From Clostridia bacterium (lineage in GTDB: Bacteria > Bacillota > Clostridia > Christensenellales > Aristaeellaceae), in contig CAAGII010000038.1 of the NCBI GenBank assembly GCA_900769875.1, positions 1 to 48,553 of the forward strand: 48,553 bases of DNA, read 5' to 3'. The notes beneath the pieces were generated by a model. The model searched no databases. It saw nothing but the letters and a program-made list of their open reading frames with translations, and was not told where the DNA came from. The position numbers and the translations under genes are program-made. Of the stretch, positions 29,541-39,060 are shown piece after piece. Each line of letters starts with the position of its first letter. Position 1 is the stretch's first letter.

Positions 29541-32180
29541 ATGGCGAAGAAGTATGTCTATCTGTTCACGGAAGGCGACGCCAGCATGCGCGAGCTGCTG
29601 GGTGGCAAGGGCGCCAACCTGGCAGAGATGACCAAGATCGGTCTGCCTGTGCCCCAGGGCTTCACCATCACCACCGAAGCCTGCACGCAGTACTATGAGG
29701 ACGGCCGCATGATCAACGACGAGATCATGGCTGAAATCATGGTGTACATCCGCAAGATGGAGGAGATCAACGGCAAGAAGTTCGGCGATCTCAAGAATCC
29801 TCTGCTGGTTTCCGTGCGCTCCGGCGCCCGCGCTTCCATGCCCGGCATGATGGATACCATCCTGAACCTCGGCCTGAACGACGAGGTGGTCGAGGCCATG
29901 ATCGCCGGCAACCCCGATCCCAAGTTCGAGCGCTTTGTGTATGACTCCTATCGCCGCTTCATCCAGATGTATTCTGACGTGGTCATGGAAGTCGGCAAGA
30001 AGTACTTTGAGCAGCTGATTGACGCCATGAAGGCCGCCAAGGGCGTGACCTATGACGTAGAGCTGACCGCTTCCGACCTCAAGGAGCTGGCTGCGCAGTT
30101 CAAGGCTGAGTACAAGGCCAAGATCGGTCAGGATTTCCCCTCCGATCCCCTGGAGCAGCTCAACGGCGCCATCAAGGCCGTGTTCCGTTCCTGGGACAAC
30201 CCGCGCGCCAACGTGTATCGCCGCGACAATGACATCCCCTACAGCTGGGGCACTGCCGTCAACGTGATGCCCATGGTGTTCGGCAACCTGAACAACAACT
30301 CCGGCACCGGCGTCGCCTTCACCCGCGACCCCGCGACCGGCGAAAACAAGCTGATGGGCGAGTTCCTGGTGAACGCTCAGGGCGAGGACGTGGTGGCTGG
30401 CGTGCGTACGCCCATGCCCATCGCGCAGATGGCCGAGCAGTTCCCCGAAGCCTATGCTGATTTCGAGCGCGTTTGCGACCTGCTGGAGAAGCACTATCGC
30501 GACATGCAGGACATGGAGTTCACCGTGGAGAACGGCAAGCTCTACATGCTGCAGTGCCGCAACGGCAAGCGTACTGCCCAGGCTGCTCTGAAGATCGCCT
30601 GCGATCTGGTGGACGAGGGCATGCGCACCGAAGAGGAAGCCGTGGCGATGATCGATCCCCGCAACCTCGACACCCTGCTCCATCCCCAGTTTGACGCCGC
30701 CGCCCTGAAGAAGGCGGAAGCCATCGGCAAGGGCCTTGGCGCTTCTCCCGGCGCTGCCTGCGGCAAGGTTGTCTTCACCGCTGAGGACGCTGAGGCTTGG
30801 CATGGCCGCGGTGAGAAGGTCATTCTGGTGCGTCTGGAGACCTCTCCCGAGGATATCACCGGCATGAAGTGCTCTCAGGGCATCCTGACCGTGCGCGGCG
30901 GCATGACCTCCCACGCGGCTGTGGTTGCCCGCGGCATGGGCACCTGCTGCGTCTCCGGCTGCGGCGAGATCGCCATGGACGAGGAGAACAAGCAGTTCAC
31001 GCTGGCTGGCCAGACCTTCCATGAGGGTGATTACATCTCCATCGACGGCTCTACCGGCAAGATCTATGCCGGCATCATTCCCACTGTGGACGCCACCATC
31101 GCCGGTGAGTTCGGCCGCATCATGGCATGGGCCGACAAGTATCGCCGCCTGAAGGTGCGCACCAACGCCGACAACCCCACCGACGCCAGGAAGGCTCGCG
31201 AGCTGGGCGCTGAAGGCATCGGTCTGTGCCGTACCGAGCATATGTTCTTCGACGAGGAGCGCATCGCCGCCTTCCGCGAGATGATCTGCTCCGACACCGT
31301 GGAAGAGCGCGAGGCCGCGCTGGCCAAGATCATGCCCTATCAGCAGGCTGACTTCGAGGCTCTCTACGAGGCGCTGGAAGGCACGCCCGTCTGCATCCGC
31401 TTCCTTGATCCCCCGCTGCACGAGTTCGTGCCCACCGAGGAGGAGGACATCAAGAAGCTGGCTGAAGCGCAGGGTAAGCCTGTGGAAGTCATCAAGAACA
31501 TCATCACCGGTCTGCACGAGTTCAACCCGATGATGGGTCACCGTGGCTGCCGTCTGGCCGTCACCTATCCCGAAATCGCCGCGATGCAGACCAAGGCCGT
31601 GATCCGCGCCGCCATCAATGTGAAGAAGGCTCATCCCGACTGGAACGTCGAGCCCGAAATCATGATTCCGCTGGTGTGCGAGATCAAGGAGCTCAAGTTT
31701 GTCAAGGACGTCGTGGTCAAGACCGCTGACGCTGAGATCGCCGCTGCCGGTGTGGAGCTCAAGTATCAGGTCGGCACCATGATCGAGATTCCGCGCGCCG
31801 CTCTGACCGCTGACGAAATCGCCAAGGAAGCCGAGTTCTTCTGCTTCGGCACCAACGACCTGACCCAGATGACCTACGGCTTCAGCCGTGACGACGCTGG
31901 CAAGTTCCTGGGCGCCTACTACGACACCAAGATCTTTGAGAGCGATCCCTTCGCCCGTCTGGATACCGTGGGCGTTGGCAAGCTGATGGAAATGGCCATC
32001 AAGCTGGGCAAGCCCGTCCGTCCCAACCTGCACGTCGGCATCTGCGGCGAGCACGGTGGCGACCCGACCTCTGTGGAATTCTGCCACAAGATCGGCCTGG
32101 ACTATGTGTCCTGCTCTCCCTTCCGTGTGCCGATCGCCCGTCTGGCTGCTGCTCAGGCCGCGATCAAGGACAAGAAGTAA
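29541..32180 (+). CDS. ppdK: Pyruvate, phosphate dikinase
   Basis: An 879-residue PPDK, the usual length, which interconverts pyruvate + ATP + Pi and phosphoenolpyruvate + AMP + PPi. It has the N-terminal ATP-grasp part (LLGGKGANLAEM; SVRSGARASMPGMMDT), the phosphohistidine site GGMTSHAAVVARGMG (His at about residue 457) and the C-terminal PEP/pyruvate barrel (FCFGTNDLTQMTYGFSRDD; GICGEHGGDP). ATG 29541 has AAGGAGG 9 bases upstream. Codon use is strongly biased (GGC, CTG, AAG), as in highly expressed genes. In anaerobes it often works in glycolysis with PPi. Confidence 0.98.
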   Translation: MAKKYVYLFTEGDASMRELLGGKGANLAEMTKIGLPVPQGFTITTEACTQYYEDGRMINDEIMAEIMVYIRKMEEINGKKFGDLKNPLLVSVRSGARASMPGMMDTILNLGLNDEVVEAMIAGNPDPKFERFVYDSYRRFIQMYSDVVMEVGKKYFEQLIDAMKAAKGVTYDVELTASDLKELAAQFKAEYKAKIGQDFPSDPLEQLNGAIKAVFRSWDNPRANVYRRDNDIPYSWGTAVNVMPMVFGNLNNNSGTGVAFTRDPATGENKLMGEFLVNAQGEDVVAGVRTPMPIAQMAEQFPEAYADFERVCDLLEKHYRDMQDMEFTVENGKLYMLQCRNGKRTAQAALKIACDLVDEGMRTEEEAVAMIDPRNLDTLLHPQFDAAALKKAEAIGKGLGASPGAACGKVVFTAEDAEAWHGRGEKVILVRLETSPEDITGMKCSQGILTVRGGMTSHAAVVARGMGTCCVSGCGEIAMDEENKQFTLAGQTFHEGDYISIDGSTGKIYAGIIPTVDATIAGEFGRIMAWADKYRRLKVRTNADNPTDARKARELGAEGIGLCRTEHMFFDEERIAAFREMICSDTVEEREAALAKIMPYQQADFEALYEALEGTPVCIRFLDPPLHEFVPTEEEDIKKLAEAQGKPVEVIKNIITGLHEFNPMMGHRGCRLAVTYPEIAAMQTKAVIRAAINVKKAHPDWNVEPEIMIPLVCEIKELKFVKDVVVKTADAEIAAAGVELKYQVGTMIEIPRAALTADEIAKEAEFFCFGTNDLTQMTYGFSRDDAGKFLGAYYDTKIFESDPFARLDTVGVGKLMEMAIKLGKPVRPNLHVGICGEHGGDPTSVEFCHKIGLDYVSCSPFRVPIARLAAAQAAIKDKK

Positions 32181-32253
32181 TTCATTTCGCTGCCTGACGG
32201 CATGCTGAAATGAAGATCTGTCTGCACGCAGATTTCAGTCATCATGACAAACG

Positions 32254-32293
32254 GAACAGCCACGGCAGTTTGCGCTGCTGTGGCTGTTCTTTA
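32254..32293 (+). terminator. ppdK terminator
   Basis: GAACAGCCACGGCAG and CTGCTGTGGCTGTTC (one G-T pair) around TTTGCG, then CTTTAAA. Confidence 0.85.
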
Positions 32294-32305
32294 AATAGGA
32301 TACCT

Positions 32306-32797
32306 ATGCTGATGGAGGAGATGACGCTCTGCATGACGTACGGGAATCTGGAAGCGGCCATGACGTATTGGAAAGCCGGCCGGCTTGAGGAATGAATTCA
32401 GCTTTTCCTTCGGAATGATGGTAATAATCTCGCGCTGGCAGATGGGCTTCTTCTGGAGGAGCGGCACTATACCGGCATTGTTGACTTTGATCTGAGATTG
32501 CTGGAGCAGGTTCAAAGCGGCGCGCCCGAGTATCTGTCAAAACCCAATGATATCGAATACTTTTTCCTGGTGGTAGAACGGATGAAGGCTGGCTTATCCG
32601 GCTGGAATCCGCCGCCGCTGGTGATTGAGCTTCGGATTGATGGGAGCTTCTATGTCTGCGACGGCAGACACCGGCTCGAAATGTATCGTCAGCTGGGCGT
32701 CCAATCGGCGCCTGGCATCGTGTGGGCAACGGGAGCGGAGGGCGCCGAAGCGCTCAGGGGCTTTTCGACGGCAGAGACTGCCCCTGACGCAGACTGA
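32306..32797 (+). pseudogene. ParB-like-fold protein gene interrupted by an in-frame TGA
   Basis: From ATG 32306 (MLMEEMTLCMTYGNLEAAM) the frame runs to a TGA at 32393-32395 and continues open, in the same frame, to 32797. The downstream part is clearly protein-like: EERHYTGIVDFDLRLLEQVQ, then LVIELRIDGSFYVCDGRHRLEMYRQLG, with the ParB/Srx-type DGRHR motif. No start codon with a ribosome binding site immediately follows the TGA. The simplest reading is a nonsense mutation in a ~163-residue gene. A shorter live protein from TTG 32498 is the alternative. Confidence 0.6.
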
Positions 32798-32845
32798 TCG
32801 GCGGAATGCAGCTCCGCGGAACAGCCCGTTTGCCCAACCTGAGTG

Positions 32846-33475
32846 TCATGTCAGCTCATCCTCGCCGCACATTGCCTGACGGACAGCGCTGCGGGCAAGT
32901 TCGTAGCTGAAGCCGCGACGCGCCAGCATCGCGATGGCGCGCTGCGCGGTTTTGCGCGGGTCCTCGCCGGGCTTGGCGCGCGAAACGGCCTTTTGCGCAA
33001 GCGACGCGGCGTTTGCGGATTGCGTTTCTTCATCAAGGGACTGGATGGCCAGGGCGGTATCCTCCTCGCTGACGCCCTTGCGGCGAAGCTCCATGGCGAT
33101 CCGCGACGCGCCCAGCTTGCGGTTTGCGCGCGCTGCCGCCCATTGCCTGGCGAAGGACGTGTCGTCCAGCAGCTGGTTGGACGATAGCTTGTACAGCACC
33201 ATTTCCACCGTTTGCGGTCTGTAGCCGAGGCGTTCCAGCCGTGCACCCAGCTCGCCCGCTGCCCAGGCGCGCTGGCTGAGCAGACGGACGGCATAGTCCA
33301 GCGCAGGGCGGTACTGGCGAAGAAGCAGCCAGCGGTCGTATTCATCCAAATCCACCGCGTCGCCCTCCTGCAGCGGCCTTGCGCGGTAGAGCGACGCGGG
33401 TACGGTGATGCTCTCGCTCCCGATGATCAGACACACCCCGCCTCGAACGCGCGATACGGAGGCGACTATTTCCAT
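32846..33475 (-). CDS. recX: Regulatory protein RecX
   Basis: A 209-residue RecX-family protein, a modulator of RecA filaments. It has the repeated three-helix modules (DYAVRLLSQRAWAAGELGARLERLGY; LLDDTSFARQWAAARANRKLGASRIAMELRRKGV; ARRGFSYELARSAVRQA, in parts). ATG 33475 has AAGGAG 8 bases upstream and overlaps the end of the preceding serine hydrolase gene by 10 bases. It is the third gene of the lgt operon. Confidence 0.9.
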   Translation of the reverse strand: MEIVASVSRVRGGVCLIIGSESITVPASLYRARPLQEGDAVDLDEYDRWLLLRQYRPALDYAVRLLSQRAWAAGELGARLERLGYRPQTVEMVLYKLSSNQLLDDTSFARQWAAARANRKLGASRIAMELRRKGVSEEDTALAIQSLDEETQSANAASLAQKAVSRAKPGEDPRKTAQRAIAMLARRGFSYELARSAVRQAMCGEDELT

Positions 33476-34641
33476 GAGGGCAGCTCCTTTCCAAGTGCCC
33501 AGCGGAGCAGATCACGGTTGCACAGCCCGAGCCTTCCGTCGCGTGCCTCGCTGCAGCCGCCGTTGAGGAAAACCATCTGCCGACCGGTTTCCATCTCCAG
33601 AAACGCGCCGTCAGCGCAGCCGTAGGCATAGCCCTGATGACCGATCACAAGGCTCCCGGAGATGGACGGGTCGCGCAGCAGCACCAGCCCCAGTCCGTAA
33701 TGCATGCCGGGGCTGGCGGCGCCGTAGGTGGCATGCTGCCTGGTCATCTCGTCCACCGTGGTGGGCTTGAGCAGCTGCGTATGCTCCCATGCGCCGCGCT
33801 GGTCAATCAGCGTGAGCATGCGGGAGAGGGATAGGGCAGTGGTGTACATCGCGCCCGCCGTGTGCCCGAAATGACGCAGCGGATCTGGCGCGGTCAGAGA
33901 CTTGCCGCCAAGCGGCGTGACAAGCACATCCCTGCCGCTGTGATAGGGCAGCACCCGGCTGATGGGCATCATGCGGCTCCTGTCAAGCGTGGAGGCGTCA
34001 AGCGCCGCGTCCATGCCGATGGGATCAAAGAGCTGCTCGCGAAAGAGCGCATCCACCGTCTGCCTGCTCAGCTGCTCCAGCGCGCAGCCGAGCAGACCGA
34101 AGGCAAAATTGCAGTAGCAAAATCGCTCTCCGGGTCTGCTTCCGCGCACCGCGGGGTGGCGTAGCACATCGTGCCAGCTGCTGCCCTGTGCGAGCGCCTG
34201 ATCCAGCGCGGGGGTGTCGCGAAGCCCGGAGGTGTGTGAAAGCAGCTGGCGCACGGTCACGCCGCGCAGCGCCGCCTCAGCTTCGCCGTCCGGCAGTAAT
34301 TGTGCAACCTGCGCGTCAAGCAGCCCCGGCTCCTGCTCATGAAGCCGCAGGGTGACCAGCGCGGTGGCGGTCTTTGTGATGGACGCCACACGGTAGAGTG
34401 TATTGCTCTGCGCGTGATGAGCGGGCTTGCGGATGGAGGTATCCACCTGCGAAAACCTTGCTCCGTCTGACAGACGAAGCGTGCTGCCAAGCACATGGTG
34501 CCTGACAAGCAGGCGTTCGTAGCCCTTGGGATCGCGCAATGCCTCGCCCGCGCGAAGGTGGGTCATCTGCCCTCCGGGCGAGGGCGCGAGCAGCGGCAGA
34601 GCGGCAAGGTACATCAGGTTTCGGACGGGCGTTGTTGGCAT
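33466..34641 (-). CDS. Serine hydrolase (beta-lactamase class C / PBP-like family)
   Basis: A 391-residue protein of the beta-lactamase/transpeptidase-like fold. The catalytic SxxK is SITK (in YRVASITKTATALV), the second motif is YCN (FCYCNFAFGLLG) and the third is HQG (IGHQGYAYG). LLSHTSGLRD is also typical. No clear signal peptide is seen, so location is uncertain. ATG 34641 has AGGAGG 5 bases upstream; the long open frame above it is a shadow of lgt. Substrate (ester, peptide or D-Ala) unknown. Confidence 0.87.
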   Translation of the reverse strand: MPTTPVRNLMYLAALPLLAPSPGGQMTHLRAGEALRDPKGYERLLVRHHVLGSTLRLSDGARFSQVDTSIRKPAHHAQSNTLYRVASITKTATALVTLRLHEQEPGLLDAQVAQLLPDGEAEAALRGVTVRQLLSHTSGLRDTPALDQALAQGSSWHDVLRHPAVRGSRPGERFCYCNFAFGLLGCALEQLSRQTVDALFREQLFDPIGMDAALDASTLDRSRMMPISRVLPYHSGRDVLVTPLGGKSLTAPDPLRHFGHTAGAMYTTALSLSRMLTLIDQRGAWEHTQLLKPTTVDEMTRQHATYGAASPGMHYGLGLVLLRDPSISGSLVIGHQGYAYGCADGAFLEMETGRQMVFLNGGCSEARDGRLGLCNRDLLRWALGKELPSWK

Positions 34642-34670
34642 AGGCGCCTCCTTTGCATGCGGTGGAAGGA

Positions 34671-35804
34671 TCAGGGCCGGCTTTCGGACGGCGGCAGGGA
34701 ACGGGTCTGCATCGCGGACGCCGCGGCATACGCGCACGCGCCCAATCCCATCAGCAGGGAGGACAGACAGGCGCAGAGCGCGAGGCTTGTTTCCGGGCCG
34801 CTGTATGCCTGAGCGAGACGCGCGTGGATCAGGATAGCCAGCGCCGATAGCATCAGCGGCGGTACGGCAAGCAAACGCCGTGTATTGCCTGAGCACACGA
34901 GGACGGCAAAGCACGCAAGCATGGCGAAGGAAGCCGCCCAGACCGCGCCGTATCCGGGAAAGGGCTGTTGCGCGGCAAGCGTGGACATCCAGTAGCCCAG
35001 CGCCGCGCCGGGCAGCGCGGATGCGCAGAGAAGCCAACGCGCCGCACGGCTGCGTCCTGCGCTACGAAGCACAAACACAAGCACGGCTGCCAGACAGAGC
35101 GCCACACTCAGCAGCTGACTGACGCGGGCGCCTCCGCCGCTGGTCATCAGGCTGTCCATGCGCAGCCCTTCGATCATCGCGCGACCCGCGCCGTAGAAAA
35201 GCATGTACAGGAGCGTCAGGTCGCCGCTGCGCTGCATGCGCCTGCGCATCAGCCACAGCACGGCAAATACGCCCAGATCCCAACAGGATTCATAAAAAAA
35301 TGTCGCCATATGCCAGACCTCGGCGCCGCTATCAACAATCCGCACCGCAAAGGGGAAGAACTGCAGCGACGGCTCCGTGACCGGCAGACCGTAAGCCTCC
35401 ATATTGAAGAAATTGCCCCAGCGGCCAATGGCCTGTGCCAGCGCCAGCCCGGGAACGACCATGTCGCACAGCGCGGGCAGGCTGATGCGCCGCCTCCACG
35501 AGAACAGGCAAACGCCAATCAGACCGCCCAGAATCGCGCCGTAGATGGCCAGCCCACCGTTCCATATTTTCAGAATGCTGAGCGGATCGTCGCGGAACAT
35601 GGGCCATGAAAACGCTACATAATACAGCCTTGCGCCAACAATGCCCGATGGAATGACGTACAGCGCCAGATCGACCGTGGTATCCTCCTTGAGTCCGAGC
35701 CGCTTTTCCTCGCGCGTGCACAGAAAAAGAGCGACGCAGATACCGCACACAATCAACACGCTGTACCATGGCACAATGCCCAGAATCAGCCGGGATGAAG
35801 GCAT
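34671..35804 (-). CDS. lgt: Prolipoprotein diacylglyceryl transferase, with C-terminal membrane extension
   Basis: A 377-residue polytopic enzyme that transfers diacylglyceryl from phosphatidylglycerol to the lipobox Cys of prolipoproteins. Visible are the Lgt signatures NGGLAIYGAILGGLIGV, AIGRWGNFFNMEAYG and GAGRAMIEGLRMDSL. After the normal Lgt end (about residue 250) there are about 125 extra residues with further hydrophobic helices. A perfect-consensus promoter precedes it. It heads an operon with the serine hydrolase and recX. Confidence 0.93.
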   Translation of the reverse strand: MPSSRLILGIVPWYSVLIVCGICVALFLCTREEKRLGLKEDTTVDLALYVIPSGIVGARLYYVAFSWPMFRDDPLSILKIWNGGLAIYGAILGGLIGVCLFSWRRRISLPALCDMVVPGLALAQAIGRWGNFFNMEAYGLPVTEPSLQFFPFAVRIVDSGAEVWHMATFFYESCWDLGVFAVLWLMRRRMQRSGDLTLLYMLFYGAGRAMIEGLRMDSLMTSGGGARVSQLLSVALCLAAVLVFVLRSAGRSRAARWLLCASALPGAALGYWMSTLAAQQPFPGYGAVWAASFAMLACFAVLVCSGNTRRLLAVPPLMLSALAILIHARLAQAYSGPETSLALCACLSSLLMGLGACAYAAASAMQTRSLPPSESRP

Positions 35805-35832
35805 AAAGGTTCCTCCTTATTGGAATGGCTTC

Positions 35833-35861
35833 ATTATAGTTTGTTCACGAACCTGTGTCAA
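35833..35861 (-). promoter_or_regulatory. lgt promoter (full consensus)
   Basis: Leftward TTGACA (35856-35861), 17 bases, TATAAT (35833-35838). Confidence 0.85.
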
Positions 35862-35889
35862 GATACGCCCGTGCAGGAGCAATTTGGGG

Positions 35890-35918
35890 TTGTCATTCCC
35901 ATAGAAATGCGCTATAAT
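35890..35918 (+). promoter_or_regulatory. upp promoter
   Basis: TTGTCA (35890-35895), 17 bases, TATAAT (35913-35918). Confidence 0.8.
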
Positions 35919-35991
35919 AATCGGAGGGAATGACTGCCGCAGGCAGTGTGGAACGAACAGAAACAGACGACGCTGAGGGGGAGTGTAGCCC

Positions 35992-36621
35992 ATGAGCAAG
36001 GTTGTGGTATTCGATCATCCGCTGATCCAGCATAAGCTGTCGATCATGCGCGACGTCAACACCGGTGTGAAGGAATTTCGTGAGCTGCTGGAAGAAATTT
36101 CCATGCTGATGATCTATGAGGTCACCCGTGATCTGCCCACCGAGGAGGTGGAGATTGAGACGCCCATCTGCAAGTGCAGGGTGAACAGGCTGGCTGGCCG
36201 CAAGCTGGCGGTCGTGCCGATTCTTCGCGCCGGTCTTGGCATGGTTGACGGCGTGCTGAACATGGTGCCTGCCGCCAAGGTAGGTCACATCGGCATGTAT
36301 CGCGATCCGCAGACGCTCGAGCCCGTGGAATACTACTGCAAGCTGCCCGCTGACAGCGAGGAGCGCGAAATCCTGCTGGTAGATCCCATGCTGGCGACGG
36401 GCGGCAGCGCTTGCGACGCGATCACGGCGATCAAGCGCCGCGGCTGCACACATATCCGCCTGGTGAACCTGATCGCAGCTCCGGAGGGCGTCAAGCGCGT
36501 GCAGGAGGAGCACCCGGATGTGGACATCTTTGTGGCGGGTCTGGACGATCATCTGAACGATCATGGCTACATCGTGCCCGGCCTCGGCGACGCCGGCGAT
36601 CGACTGTTCGGAACCAAATAA
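35992..36621 (+). CDS. upp: Uracil phosphoribosyltransferase
   Basis: A 209-residue enzyme making UMP from uracil and PRPP (pyrimidine salvage). It has PILRAGLGMVDGVL, the PRPP-binding loop LLVDPMLATGGSA and the uracil-binding end YIVPGLGDAGDRLFGTK, all at the usual positions, and the usual length. ATG 35992 follows GAGGGGGAG. It is monocistronic, with its own promoter and terminator. Confidence 0.97.
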   Translation: MSKVVVFDHPLIQHKLSIMRDVNTGVKEFRELLEEISMLMIYEVTRDLPTEEVEIETPICKCRVNRLAGRKLAVVPILRAGLGMVDGVLNMVPAAKVGHIGMYRDPQTLEPVEYYCKLPADSEEREILLVDPMLATGGSACDAITAIKRRGCTHIRLVNLIAAPEGVKRVQEEHPDVDIFVAGLDDHLNDHGYIVPGLGDAGDRLFGTK

Positions 36622-36661
36622 GCGTGTCAAGGCTCCCCCCCCATGCGGCGGGACAGGATGT

Positions 36662-36699
36662 CGGCATGCTCTGCCTGCGAGCGGAGCATGCCGCTTTTG
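36662..36699 (+). terminator. upp terminator
   Basis: CGGCATGCTC...GAGCATGCCG stem followed by CTTTTGT. Confidence 0.75.
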
Positions 36700-36731
36700 T
36701 GATACGGCTGATAGTGAAATTTGCATGCGCT

Positions 36732-36759
36732 TTGCGCAGAGCGAAAGATGTGGTATAAT
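36732..36759 (+). promoter_or_regulatory. Promoter of the six-gene rightward operon
   Basis: TTGCGC (36732-36737), 16 bases, TATAAT (36754-36759). No terminator is seen until after 43289. Confidence 0.7.
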
Positions 36760-36819
36760 GTTCATCATGGAATCGGAGCCGCGGCGGCATGCGGGGCTTC
36801 AAAGGAGGAAATGCTGTTG

Positions 36820-39048
36820 ATGGCAGGGCTGTATCTCGCTTGCTTTCTTCTGTGTGGTATACTGACCGTCCGCTGGCTGCTGCCGCGCCACCCGGTGCTC
36901 AACCGGCTGTGGCTGGGCGCGTCGCTGGGACTGCTGGAAATGATGTGGCTGCCCGCGCTGTGTGCCTTTGCGCTGCGCTTCACCATCGCGGCGCACATTG
37001 CCGCGCTGGGGCTTCTTGGCGTGATCACGGCGCTGTGCTACGCTGTCCGCGACAGGCGGCCTGTCAAGGAATGGGACGCGGAGGAGACACGCCAGCTTCG
37101 CCAGCTGCTGCTGATCGTCCTGCCGCTCACGCTCCTTGGCGGCTATCTGCAGTACACCCACAGCCTGCGTGTGGACGCAAATGGTAACTGGAACGTGGGG
37201 CAAAGCACCTATGGCGATCTGCCGATGCATACGGCGTTCATTACAGGGCTTCGCAACGCCTCGTTTCCGCCGGACTATCCGTTCTACCCCGGGCATCAGC
37301 TCTCCTATCCCTTTCTGGTGGACAGCCTTTCCACCAGCTTCATGATGATGGGCTGCAGCCTGCAGCTCTCGCTGATCCTGCCGGGCACGCTGATGATGGC
37401 GCTGTGCTATACCGGCGTGATGCTGCTGGCGCGCGAGATGACGACCGGGAAAAAGACCGTGGTGCTCGCTGCGCTGCTGTTCTTCCTCAACGGCGGGCTG
37501 GGCTTCCTCTACAATTTTGACCTTGCGGGCGGGGACAGCGCGACTGTATGGTCGCGCGTGCAGGAGATACTGCAGGGCTACTACAAAACGCCGACCAATC
37601 AGCCCGAGCCGAACAACCTGCGCTGGTCCAACGTCATCGCCGATCTGATGATTCCCCAGCGCACGCTCCTTGGCGGCTGGTGCATGGTGATCCCGTGCTT
37701 TTATCTGCTCTTTACAGCCTTTGGGGAGAACAGACTACGCAGCGCAGGCGGGCTTCGCGCGGTGCTGCTGCTGGGCGTGTGGGCTGGTGGACTGCCGCTC
37801 ATCCAGACGCATGCGTTCCTCGCGCTGGGGCTGTGCTCGCTGGGTCTGCTCGTGTTTGACATGACGGAGGGCACGCGCTTTCCGCGCGCGGTGCTGCTGC
37901 TGACGATCGCCTTCGCCATCGCCCTTGGCTTTGCGATGCAGAGCTACGGCGAGGGGATGCAGAGCTATGAGCGGGAGGTTGCGCAGGGCGCGGATTACTG
38001 GGCGGCGCTGGAGCTTGAGCGTGTACAGGAGGCAAAGCGTCTGGCGATTGCCTGCGCGGCGGGGTTGAGCGTGTCCGTGCTGCTCCTTGCCGGGCTTGCG
38101 GTGCTTCAGTTTGCGCGCAGCAGGGAGCAGTTTGCCGCAAAGGCCGGACACATGGTGCGAACGCTTGGGCGCTATCTGCCCTACGGTGTGACGGCGGTGG
38201 CGCTGGCGGCGCCGCTGCTGATTCTCTTTACTTTTGCGCAGACGTTTATGAATGTGGGCACAGCCTCCGCCGGACATACCTTCCTGCAGATGAAATTCAA
38301 CTGGGTGAACAACCCGAGCGGAAACGGCCTGAAGGATCTGTACCTGTGGTTCTACATCAAGAACATCGGTCTTCCGTTTGTCGCGCTGCTGCTTGCGCTT
38401 TGCGAGCGGAACAGGCGCACCCGCCGTATCTTCGCGGGCGCGTTCGCCATCATTCTGGCGGCGGAGTTTGTCCGCTTCCAGCCCAATGACTATGACAACA
38501 ACAAGCTGTTCTACCTCGCGTGGCTCCTTTGCTGCATGATTGTGGCGGACTATGCGGCCATCCTCTGGCGCAGGCTTCGCGGTCTGCGCGCGCGGCCGCT
38601 GATGGCGGTTGCATGCGCGGTGCTGCTGTTCCTTTCGGCAGGACTGACGCTTTGGCGCGAGTGCGTGAGCAGCTATCAGGCCTTCGGGCATGACGCGGTG
38701 GAGGCTGCCGCGTGGGTGGAAGAGAACACCGATGAGGACGCGGTGTTTGTGACCGGCACGCATCACCTTAACCCCATCTCCTCCATTGCAGGCCGCACCA
38801 TTGTGTGCGGGCCGGATCTCTGGCTGTACTGGCATGGCTTTGACACCACGGAGCGCAAGGAGCAGCTGCGGGCCTTCTATGCCGATCCAGAAGCGCACGC
38901 GGACATGCTGCGGGAGTATGGGGCGGACTACATCGCGGTATCCAGCTATGAGCGCAGCGATTATCAGGTGAACACGGAGGCGCTGCAACGGCTGTATCCC
39001 GTGGTGTTTGAAAACCGGGAGATGACCATCTATCAGGTACAGCCCTGA
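36820..39048 (+). CDS. Polytopic membrane protein, GT-C glycosyltransferase-like
   Basis: About 742 residues with some 12-15 hydrophobic helices. The first long outer loop carries an acidic/aromatic motif (NWNVGQSTYGDLPMHTAFITG) and FPPDYPFYPGHQLSYPFLVDSLSTSF (in parts), the layout of GT-C or DUF2298-like lipid-linked glycosyltransferases. The C-terminal ~110 residues are a soluble domain (FVTGTHHLNPISSIAGR; ADMLREYGADYIAVSSYER). GGAGG lies 11 bases before ATG 36820, 8 before TTG 36817 and 2 before ATG 36811, so the exact start is open. It is first in an operon ending with the histidine kinase. Confidence 0.7.
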   Translation: MAGLYLACFLLCGILTVRWLLPRHPVLNRLWLGASLGLLEMMWLPALCAFALRFTIAAHIAALGLLGVITALCYAVRDRRPVKEWDAEETRQLRQLLLIVLPLTLLGGYLQYTHSLRVDANGNWNVGQSTYGDLPMHTAFITGLRNASFPPDYPFYPGHQLSYPFLVDSLSTSFMMMGCSLQLSLILPGTLMMALCYTGVMLLAREMTTGKKTVVLAALLFFLNGGLGFLYNFDLAGGDSATVWSRVQEILQGYYKTPTNQPEPNNLRWSNVIADLMIPQRTLLGGWCMVIPCFYLLFTAFGENRLRSAGGLRAVLLLGVWAGGLPLIQTHAFLALGLCSLGLLVFDMTEGTRFPRAVLLLTIAFAIALGFAMQSYGEGMQSYEREVAQGADYWAALELERVQEAKRLAIACAAGLSVSVLLLAGLAVLQFARSREQFAAKAGHMVRTLGRYLPYGVTAVALAAPLLILFTFAQTFMNVGTASAGHTFLQMKFNWVNNPSGNGLKDLYLWFYIKNIGLPFVALLLALCERNRRTRRIFAGAFAIILAAEFVRFQPNDYDNNKLFYLAWLLCCMIVADYAAILWRRLRGLRARPLMAVACAVLLFLSAGLTLWRECVSSYQAFGHDAVEAAAWVEENTDEDAVFVTGTHHLNPISSIAGRTIVCGPDLWLYWHGFDTTERKEQLRAFYADPEAHADMLREYGADYIAVSSYERSDYQVNTEALQRLYPVVFENREMTIYQVQP

Positions 39049-39060
39049 GGAGGCGGACGC

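Noticed and set aside
29040..32087. 1015-codon leftward open frame opposite ppdK
   Set aside because: It is a complementary shadow of ppdK, whose strong codon bias removes stops from the other strand. The translation is His/Leu/Val-rich with no domain, and ppdK is certain.
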